The position numbers and the translations under genes were made by a program. From NCBI RefSeq assembly GCF_019649055.1, contig NW_026570221.1, forward strand, positions 3,596,001-3,660,000: a stretch of DNA of 64,000 nt, written 5' to 3'. The number at the start of each line of letters is the position of its first letter. The stretch's first letter is position 1. A model generated the notes under the pieces. The model ran no database searches and was not told the DNA's origin. It saw only the letters and a program-made list of their open reading frames with translations. Below, in pieces: positions 55,668 to 64,000 of the stretch. This stretch comes from Paramacrobiotus metropolitanus. Taxonomy: Eukaryota; Tardigrada; Eutardigrada; Parachela; Macrobiotidae.

Positions 55668-57711
55668 GCACAACGAAACAAATGGATGTAGTTTATCTTT
55701 TAATATTATCGTCTATGGAACGCCACTGCCAATACACTGGGCGGTTCCATGGTTCCGGTACCCGGATGACGGTGACACAGTCAGTTCCCTGATCTCCGTT
55801 GGCTTTTTCGGCAATCTGCTGACCGACGTATTGCTGACTCACTCAACCTGCCGACCAGTGACTAACAAATTACTGATCAACAAATCGCTTTCCAACAATT
55901 TTGCTTGTCTGACGTTGTACAGAACCGTGAGGCTACCGCGAAACCATATTACCACTATCCGGGCTTAAGAACAACATCACTGTTGCCGTACTTCCCTTAA
56001 GTACGGCTGATAAATGAACGTATCTCCTACGTTATACACAACGGAGAATACTGCTGAATCCCATTAACGATCTTTACTGTACACGCTCATGACAGATACT
56101 GAATCGCTCAAACACAACTTCAGCCGAACGCTAAGAAATCAGCACAGAAAACAGACGTTTTTAGACACGATTAACTACGTGAAGATAGTTCACAACAATT
56201 GCATAAATACTTGTTTACCAGTGAACGCAACTGTATACGTACGTGACTGCACGTCACATAACACGGCTTCACACAATGTTGTCGTTCCGGTGTTTTTGAA
56301 CAGAAAAAAAACTTTTTCTAAAATTACAACAAAATATGTGGATATAAAACGCCGCCGTTTTGGACGCTTCTGTAGAAATATGGCAAGTGAGGTAACTTCT
56401 AAGCCAAATGTTGGTCTTTGTACGTTCTATAGCTATACTGAGAATATTGGATGAATATCGCACGAATATGGGTGGTAAGAAAAAAAAAATTAATTCTGTC
56501 ATTGCGATAATCGTAATGTACCTGCCATCATCTTAGGCGCTGACGGTGCGCTATTTTGCTTCACCTGTCCTTTTTTATGATCTATTTGTAGCCAGGCTTG
56601 TATTCTGGGAAGGAAACAGGAAGCAAGAAAGACAGAAACCGATAATAAAGCCAAGTTGTAGTTACGTGTAATAAAGTACTATGTTCATTTTAACCAGCGC
56701 ACTACGTCCTAATGAATGTAAGTTGTACATTGGTGGCAGTCGGTCTGTTAAATTAGCGGCCAATTAAAGGAGTAAAAAGAATGTCTGTGCGTTGTCATCG
56801 CTTGTATCAGCAGCTTATGGTGGTCATCAGCAGCAGATCAAGAACCGGTATCTGGCCGCCTCAAACTAAGCGTGCACTGGAGACGTGAATTCAAATCGGT
56901 ATATTCCTTGGCGCAGGCAGTTTTCATTGTTTATGATCGAAATCCCGCTAAAACTGCGACCTGCGCTGGCATATGAGTCGTTATTACCGTAATACATGGT
57001 GTATTTTTCACAATAATATTATTATGATTTATGTCCGATATTCAATACGGGGCCGATAAGAGCATTTCGCTGGCGTACGCATAACCCTGCTATTAACCGG
57101 CGGCAACACCAACCGAGGGTTTCATGGTGGAAAATGCGCTTGTTTCCTGCTTTTATCAATAGGAAGCTTCTGTAACTCTGTGAACGATGCAGAAACGGCC
57201 TATCATTTTAACTGTTTCGTAAAATCCTACACGATTTCGCCTATAAAGTACTGTATTAATTTGACAACGTAAGGATTTCTCTGTATGCTAGGCTCTTTTC
57301 TTCTTGTATCCAATTTGTTTTCCAACGCAGAAAGCAAAAACAGAGAAGAAAGCAGCACGATAAACGGTGAACGATAAGCAGTACTGGCAGGAGACACAAG
57401 CCGCAGTTGGGTTAAGTAGTAGCCTAATAAATAATAATATATCAGTAATCAAGCAAGCAATAACCACATTATTTAAAAAAGCCAGCAGTGGTCACATGAC
57501 ATGGTCATGATGGCTGAAAAGCGTCGCACCCGCTGAAGCGATCAGGCCAACCAGGAGCAACCGGGCTGGCGTAGGTTCCTCACGCATAGCCTTCCGTTGT
57601 CTGTAAAGGTCAGGATCATTTCTACAAATACAGCAACAAGGAATTTTAAAAACCCATCATGCGCAGTTGGCGGATTGCTGTCTCTAAAGCTTGGCAAGAG
57701 TAATGGTGTCT
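55668..57711. other. Intergenic, no gene seen
   Basis: Open frames up to ~120 codons (56089-56454) show no domain. A minus-strand frame at 57542-57700, following an acceptor-like TATTTGTAG, reads MILTFTDNGRLCVRN. This resembles a third bulb-lectin repeat, but its frame does not join the exon at 57712-57977. Confidence 0.4.
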
Positions 57712-59276
57712 TTACCTCCGAAAGTGGTTCGTATGCCAATACGGAACGCCTTTTCCTTTGTACGCCACCAAATTGCCATCATGTTGCATATGTAGCACCA
57801 CATCACAAAATCCAACATAGGTGCGCGATTCCCATTTCACTTGGTACGTCGATGTGTCATACAGGATTAAGTTGCCGGTCGGATGGACCAGTAGACAGGT
57901 TTTTCCGTCGCTGGCACACAGTTTATCTTGCGCGTTGAGGCCACCATTATACTGACCTTTAACACCCAACGTGCCGACTACAAAACAGTTAACGAATCAG
58001 CATAACTGCTATTTAAAGCACTCGTTGTATAGATATACTTCTTATGAAACACAAGGCCGATTACAGTGGCCGGTGTAAGCAGTACAAAACCAGCGATTAC
58101 GCTGTACTTTAGGGAAATGGCCGGGTACATGGTGTCAAAAATGAGATATATACACTAAAACTTTCGCTTTCGCTTCCGAATCACTTTTTTGTTATAATTT
58201 ATGTCATTCTAAAGCTGAACGATTTGCATACATTGTCCTGAAAACCGTTTGCGAGTGCAACATCCGGGTGCCGAGACATGGTGTACTAAAATGGGTGAAA
58301 AATTTATATGCATTGTTGTGCAACAAAAGTCTGGTTATTGCCCGCGCTTCTTCAAGCTTTGCTGCAAAGGACACAATGGCCATAAAGTCGCAAGTGAACC
58401 AGTTTCAGGTTCATAGCATTTTCCCATAATTTTAGATTGAGTTTCAAAATTTTTGAAATTCATTTTAAAATGGGAAAAACGCTAAAAATTTCAGATCTAG
58501 GATCTGAAATTTGTTCACTTTCGATTTGTGGCCATGTGTCTTTTGCAGCAAAGTTTCAAGAAGATCCGGTAATGCGACTTTGGGTGCACAACAATGCATT
58601 TAAACTTTTCACCCATTTTAGTACACCATGTCTCGGCACCCGGATGTTGCGCGTGCAAACGGTTTTCGGAAAAATGCATATAAATCTTTTAGCTTTAAAA
58701 TGACATAAAGTACGAGTGTTACAAAAACGTGATTCGGAGTGCGCGAAAGCGAAAGTTTTAGTCTATGTATCCCATTTCTGACGCTATGTACCGGGTCATT
58801 TTTCTTAATTGGCATTATGTAATTACCGCGGACTTGAGGCTTTCCTGATCGCGGACACATTTTCTGCTCCGGGCTGTCTTTTTCTTTAGCCGTCCTTGCC
58901 GCGTCCTGCTGTAGTATGCGCACGCTGTCCGATGCAGCGTTGATTTGTGAGCTGAGACTGTCCAGGCGCTGTAGCCGTTCCTGGTCCGTAGTACGCCAAC
59001 TACGGTGTTCATCTTGGAGGGCCTTCATTTGCATCTTCACCTCGTTCATGTGTTGCGACAGCTCGGTGAATGGCGCATTTAGGGATGGATTGGTGTCGTT
59101 GTTAAGGCTTCCGTCAGGATGTAATGGACTGACAGAGTCATTAAGCTGGTTGTTGCCGGCGTTGACCGGTGTGGTCTCGTTGCTGGCGCTGTACAATGCA
59201 CCAGAACCGCCGTCAAACGACAACACTGTGTCTGCTGGTGCTGATGTGACGTTGACTTGATCTGTAAAGGCACTGA
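57712..59276 (-). CDS. Coiled-coil plus bulb-type (B-type) lectin protein, 5' part missing
   Basis: Two exons: 59276-58827 (acceptor CTGATGTTCCAG, donor GTAATT) and 57977-57712 (acceptor GTTTTGTAG), joined in phase 1 (G + TC gives Val). The first exon encodes an Asn/Ser/Thr-rich segment (NETTPVNAGNNQLNDS) then a coiled coil (LSQHMNEVKMQMKALQDEHR to LSSQINAASDSVRILQQDAA). The second encodes a bulb-lectin domain. MQHDGNLVAY fits the mannose-binding motif QxDxNxVxY, while VHPTGNLILY is a degenerate second site (H and T replace Q and D). The stop TAA is at 57712. The phase-1 entry shows that at least one upstream exon, probably with a signal peptide, exists; I could not find it. The intron contains a foldback element. 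Likely an extracellular carbohydrate-binding protein (inference). Confidence 0.78.
58108..58808. mobile_element. Foldback element in the lectin intron (complete copy)
   Basis: Starts TTTAGGGAAATGGCCGGGTA and ends ACCGGGTCATTTTTCTTAA, about 700 bp, almost fully palindromic (center near 58455). Arms share ATTCGGAGTGCGCGAAAGCG, CTCGGCACCCGGATGTTGCG and AAAATGGGTGAAAA with their inverses. The left TTAA is mutated to TTTA. A long minus ORF crossing it (58618-59226) continues past the real donor at 58827 into this element. Confidence 0.85.
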
Positions 59277-60800
59277 CTGGAACATCAGCATAAACAATTC
59301 ACAATAATTATCATGGTGTACCGTGTTATTCGTATGTACAGGTACAGGATCCTGGTGCAGGTACAGTGCAGGTAAATATTATATTTCTGTTTCAATTACT
59401 GTAATTTCTGCCGGTTCAATACAGCGAAGTACACAAATTTGCGTGTTACGCCAAATGTAGTGTAGTGGCAATCGCTATAGCGCAAACTTCGCGCTAAATA
59501 TGTGCTATCTGTACCTTTACGACAGAAATTACCGGACAAGCTTGTACAGATATTTACTGTTTATTCACTCGAAAATTGTATTTACCAAAACACTGGTAGC
59601 TAAATGGCTAATTTTATTGCGCACGAGCTGTGCATGGCCTTCATTTCCCGGCAGAAGCAAATTACAAAATTTACTGACTATTCAGCAATCGAATTGAATT
59701 TCTGGACCCAGTGATGCAGCTCCAGATGCGCTCTGTTTTGTTTTTATTACAGGCGCTAACGATTTCCACTGTTCTTTAGTTATTGTGGCTGTGATATGTA
59801 CTGAAGGTTTTCTCCCTATCTCGAATTACCTTCGTCGTTTTTGCCACTCCTGTACGAATTTCTACATCGTTCGACAGCAATTTGTCGATGATGACTAAAT
59901 ATGACTTATACAGCGTGCAAGACAAAAATCATCAAAATGAAATTATTTTCTGGTCAGAGTTTACTAAAAAAATCTCAAATCTATTGGCACACCTCGGGAA
60001 AATATGGAATTTTAAGACCAAGCTGGATTTAAACTGGCACGCGTTGACGAGTCCCTATAAACGCGCATAAAAACGTTTTAGTCGGTAAGCTGGTATGAAA
60101 AAATAAATAAATATAAATATAATTAGAAAAGATACGAAAAGTGCTTAAAAAAAGCCCTGGTTTGAAAAATAATAATAATAATTATTTGTTATTATTATGT
60201 GATGAAAAACTTAGTACTGATAAGTGGTAATTAAGTCCCTCTTGAGGAAGAAGCTGGCAGAGTAGCGCGGGTTTTGTCGCATAGCAACCAGCACAGCATC
60301 ATGGGCAGACTAACAGCATGGAGCTTATTTGCGTACCAACCTCGATCATAAACCATAATACTGTACGTAATGATAATATTGTGATGATGTGTGTTTTGTT
60401 TGTATGGATTTGCTCTGCATAACGTTGTAAATGTTTCTGCATCAGATAAATTCTAACTACTTGACAGTAATCATATTCTTTCCATTTGTATGCCGCTGAT
60501 TCCATAAACGTTGCAGGTTGAGCAGTTACTGTAGCAGTGCAGCACTGGCGTTGCCGATTGTTGTATTGTGAATTTATGGATGGATGGTGTTCAGAACAAC
60601 TGATTTGTGTTTGCCGCGCGATGACCATGCTGTGCACCGACAGAATGTACGTAATGTTGGCTGCGGACGGCGTAGCAAGTGTCAAACTGTTCATTGGATC
60701 CGAATGATGGCCAGAACGGTGAAGCCGGATTAAGCATTGCGGTTTATTGGGGTATGGTACATAATTTATATTATGAGGAATGTGCTAAGGCCGGTGTATT
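59277..60800. other. Intergenic or 5' region of the lectin gene; no gene seen
   Basis: Should contain the missing first exon(s) of the minus-strand lectin gene. A minus-strand frame at 60299-60694 has no signal-peptide character and is not assigned. Confidence 0.4.
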
Positions 60801-60809
60801 ACTACCCGT

Positions 60810-61026
60810 ATGCGTAACGTCGATCCCAACCGGAGTACATTGGCCCTGTCGGCCAGTCGGGCCGAGCAATCTCGATTAGTGTATCTGACCGTGTCGGGTT
60901 TGAATGCTGCAACGGCCGGATACTGTACTAAGTGTATTTCCATGGCACACACCAAGTGGAAGGCATGGGGCTCCTGGAGGTCACGACGTCTGGTCAATGG
61001 CCGGCTGTTCGCAGCGCTGGACGGAA
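60810..61026 (+). other. Possible upstream exon with consensus donor
   Basis: A plus frame of about 70 codons (YLTVSGLNAATAGYCTKC, MAHTKWKAWGSWRSRRLVNG) ends exactly at a consensus donor GTAAGT (61027). It could be a 5' exon of the fucosyltransferase transcript or an unrelated exon. No domain is recognised. Confidence 0.25.
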
Positions 61027-61216
61027 GTAAGTGGACCTCCAGATACTAGACATACACACTTTAACGACCACATTTTCGTAGTACGAGTTTTTCGGGAGGT
61101 TGTTTGTACTTCCGTACTTGTTTGTATTTTATGTTTCTAATATTTGTTAGCTGGCCGGGTCATTAGCTTTGCGCACTGGAAACGAAATTAATTTCCTAAT
61201 GAAACTATACAGTTAA

Positions 61217-63477
61217 ATGCATCCGTACAAGTTCGGTTGGCCGAGTGATATCATGCCTGCTTTTCAATCAACAGGATCCCCGGTAACCAAGACGGCGGCG
61301 CGATTCGCCATGCTCCTGTTTATTTTCGCAGCAGTATACACTCTACTAAGTCCGCCCATGTCGGAAATAACTTTCCAGCCGGAAGAAGTTGCTTTCAATG
61401 ATAGCGTCGCGTATCCAGCGAATTCCAGGCATCAGCATGTCATTCTAATGTGGACAAAATTTTATGGAGATGATTTTGTACCGTCTCTGCGACTACACCA
61501 AGAAGCCGAATCCGGGATACGCCAGTGTCCGCACTCCAACTGTCTCCTCTCCAACGATCGTCGCCGGTACCGGGATAGCGCGGCTCTGGTCTTCCACATG
61601 CGGGATTTCTCCTGGGACGATGTCCCATTGCAGCGTCGGCCGGAGCAGTACTACGTCTTCTACAGTTTAGAATCCCCGGTGCACACGTTCGGCAACCTGG
61701 ACCGGCAGCGGGGATTCTTCAACCTGACCTTTACGTATCGGCTGGACTCGGATGTGGTCACGGACTCCTATTTTCAGCACTTTCATCCCAGTCTGATCAA
61801 TGAGCAACAACTGGACGAACTGTTAACCAAGAAGGCCGGTTTCGCCGTGACCTTTGTCTCCAACTGCCACTGGATTCCCAGTCGACGAGATGTGTACGTG
61901 AAGCTGCTGGCCAACTATGTCCATGTGGATATTTACGGGAAATGCGGAAGCAAGCAGTGCAGCACCGATACCCCGGAAATTTGTGATCAGCTCGTGGCGG
62001 ATTACAAGTTCTACCTGGCTTTTGAGAACAGGTAAAGCTATCACAGCAGACTTGCACTAAAAACAATTTTAACAAAAGCAAAAAACTACAGATTGTAACT
62101 GACTGTTTTAGCCCGGTATATAGAGCCAAATTCGTGCTCTTGCTTTGCTTTGTAATATTTTGTAGCCAAAAAATTTGTATACGAGTACAGTTTGAATACA
62201 GGCGTGAAATCCGGTTGCGCTCGCAACATACGCTTGGAAAGTTATGAGTTTCCAGAAAATAAAAAAGTTCAAATGCATTTAGGTGCACCAGAACTGTCAT
62301 CATAAACCGATCTTCAAACTTTGCTCGTAAATGCTCGTATACACGAAGATCGTATTCTTTTACACCGTACCAGGGTTTTACCATTTTTTCCAATTTAAAA
62401 TAATTTTTAAAATTTTTGAAATACATTTTAAAATTTGAAAAGATTGTTGAATTTTGGTCAGGCATAAAAACGATCTTTATACTAATGTTAATTTTTCCTG
62501 CACAATTTAGGGAAGATCGGCTTATAACGAGACTTTTGGTACACCTGAAGCATTTAAACTTTTTGGAATTTTGATTTATCCATAACATTCCAGCCGAATG
62601 TTGCGCGCGCAAACGGATTCACGCCTATGTATACAAATCTTTTGGCTACAAAATATCGTAAAGCAAAGGACAAAAGTCTTTGGTAGTGCGCGACACCGCT
62701 AGTTCCCGTGGATGTACACGAATTTGTGCAATGTACCGGGCCAAAATGACTAAATCCCTTAAGGCGTAAATCCGAAATCTCCGTACAGATTTTCTGTAAC
62801 ATGGTCCAAATACTGGAGACTCTTTCCTTTCCGGTGCAAAATAATTATCAGTTAAAGCGCAGCCACTTAATTCTGTGCTTTTATTAAAACGTTTCTTTTG
62901 GCGTTGAAAAATACTTTAATGGCATACACGAGTTCAGAGTTTTCTTACGTCACTTGTCCTGATGTTTTATTATTTTATTACTAATTTATTTAGTTGTATT
63001 ATTATCGGCAGAACTACGCAGCAATCCGGCATCGATCAATAATACCACTCCCTTTTCAGTGTGTGCAAGGATTACGTGACGGAGAAGATCCACCGCGCGT
63101 TCAATTACGGCGCTGTGCCGGTGGTATACGGTGGCGCCAATTACTCAGCCATCTTTCCCAGCGGCTCCTTCATTAACGTCCTGGATTTCAGCGGTCCAAA
63201 AGCTCTTGCCCAGTACCTGCTCTTCCTGGATAAGAACCCCAGCGAATATCGCCGATATTTCCAGTGGCGAATGCACCCAACTGCATCCCGGCTGGCCGGC
63301 GGTCTGACCGCCGACAACTGGTCCTGGTGCCGAATCTGCCGGATTCTCAACACGCGCTTACCACGGCGGAAGGTCATGGTCGATATGGGGCAGTGGTGGA
63401 GGGACAGGGGCTGGTGTCGCACACCGCAAACCGAGGCTGAGCAGTGGATGAAGAATCCCGAGATTCCTCTCCTGTAG
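61217..63477 (+). CDS. Alpha-1,3-fucosyltransferase (GT10), two exons
   Basis: Transfers fucose from GDP-fucose to N-acetylglucosamine of glycans in the Golgi. Exon 1 is 61217-62031 (donor GTAAAG) and exon 2 is 63060-63477 (acceptor CCCTTTTCAG). The intron is phase 2 and the total is 1233 bp, 410 residues, normal for the family. Type II topology: short cytosolic tail, membrane anchor FAMLLFIFAAVYTLL at about residues 30-44, then stem and catalytic domain. The family signature spans the splice site: FENS/VCKDYVTEKIHRAFNYG, followed by AVPVVYGG. Upstream landmarks are VFYSLESPVHT, FNLTFTYRLDSDV and FVSNCHW. ATG 61217 gives a plausible tail; a second ATG twelve codons later is possible. The acceptor side of the signature is intact, so the gene looks functional. 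The intron carries a foldback element. Confidence 0.93.
62107..62762. mobile_element. Foldback element in the fucosyltransferase intron
   Basis: Starts TTTTAGCCCGGTATA and ends TAAATCCCTTAA. The arms share TACAAATCTTTTGGCTACAA, GGTGTACCA..., CGAAGATCG and the A/T-rich center with other copies. The left end is degraded. Confidence 0.8.
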
Positions 63478-64000
63478 CCCGGCGTATGATCAGAAAGCAT
63501 GGGTGACCCGTTACGCATATTCTAGAAATTCGTCTAACTGTCGGGGCGTTGTACTGAGATGAGTTGAGCTGACGAACCGAGTTGAACTGATTTTAAGTAC
63601 AAACGTACAATGTACGACAGGATGTCACGTTAACATTGAAACGATGACAGAATAGAAAGATCACATGAACAGAAGCTGTTCGATGCGCCTAAAACATTGA
63701 TTAATTTTAAAAATCGCTACAGTACCTAGTTAAAAGAATGCATCGGGAGAAGACTACAAGTACTTTCACTACATACAGTATTTTGCGCACGGGTAACCGA
63801 TTCGAAGAGATTGGCGTAAGGTACAAATTTGTGTCTGTCGCTGACCGCTGTGTTGACGCGTTAGAAATTACGGGACATACTCTGATCATAGTACGCAATG
63901 TGAGTCTAATTTGTATAAATCAAAGTGCGATTTATAAATTAATGGTGAGCAATAATTACTCAATGCAAAGTGACTGTGACTATGCAGAGCAATTATCTAT
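63478..64000. repeat. Dispersed repeat copy downstream of the fucosyltransferase gene
   Basis: 63525-63700 corresponds to 31080-31640 and 63660-63900 to the reverse complement of 34600-34860. No gene is seen to the window end. Confidence 0.5.

Noticed and set aside
57542-57700. Third bulb-lectin repeat as a last exon of the lectin gene
   Set aside because: The motif MILTFTDNGRLCVRN fits, but joining the donor after 57713 to the acceptor before it puts the segment in the wrong frame. The TAA at 57712 is the simpler end.
61797-62612. Minus frame of 271 codons
   Set aside because: It runs antisense through the fucosyltransferase exon and into the foldback element.
1-64000. CRISPR arrays, bacterial operons, rRNA genes
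   Set aside because: No regularly spaced identical repeats with unique spacers, no ribosome-binding-site-led gene runs and no rRNA-like sequence. The tandem arrays present are transposon ends or minisatellites.

Overview
This is nuclear DNA from an invertebrate animal. Genes are spliced with GT/AG introns, intergenic DNA is AT-rich, and the recognisable genes are animal families: serpins, a bubblegum-type acyl-CoA synthetase, a GT10 fucosyltransferase, a bulb-type lectin and small secreted Ig-domain proteins. The transposons are R2-like LINEs with a restriction-like endonuclease, a FLYWCH MULE, a TRIM and foldback elements. An ecdysozoan/panarthropod such as a tardigrade or crustacean would fit, but nothing in the window proves the lineage. 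Nothing prokaryotic, viral or organellar was seen.

Layout. 0-1.8 kb: 3' part of a serpin gene with a one-base frame break. 3.5-9.8 kb: repeats, including an 87-bp minisatellite bracketed by inverted ends and a LINE fragment set in TA microsatellites. 10.7-19.4 kb: two decayed Ig copies, a two-exon Ig gene (minus, 14.1-17.2 kb) and LINE pieces. 20.9-30.5 kb: a three-exon serpin gene whose first intron (8.2 kb) holds a 2.8-kb LINE and a 1.6-kb MULE with a 9-bp target duplication. 30.8-36.1 kb: an acyl-CoA-synthetase fragment, a 1.5-kb TRIM with an initiator-Met-type primer site, and a second MULE-type foldback element. 36.2-39.5 kb: a second Ig gene, paralogous to the first in both exons and in intron sequence. 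43.4-47.8 kb: an eight-exon ACSBG-type gene whose splice phases all agree. 51.3-53.5 kb: a large inverted-repeat element and a foldback element. 54.1 kb: a third type of Ig exon. 57.7-59.3 kb: coiled-coil plus bulb-lectin gene. 61.2-63.5 kb: two-exon alpha-1,3-fucosyltransferase.

The genes are not an operon or pathway. Most products would be secreted or Golgi proteins (serpins, Ig proteins, lectin, fucosyltransferase). The main theme is turnover: gene-family duplication, gene fragments copied into introns, and at least six mobile-element families. The most notable items are the MULE with repeat-built terminal arrays, the inverted-duplication scars, and acyl-CoA-synthetase exon fragments at two unrelated loci. 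I found no gene cluster that amounts to a wholly new system.
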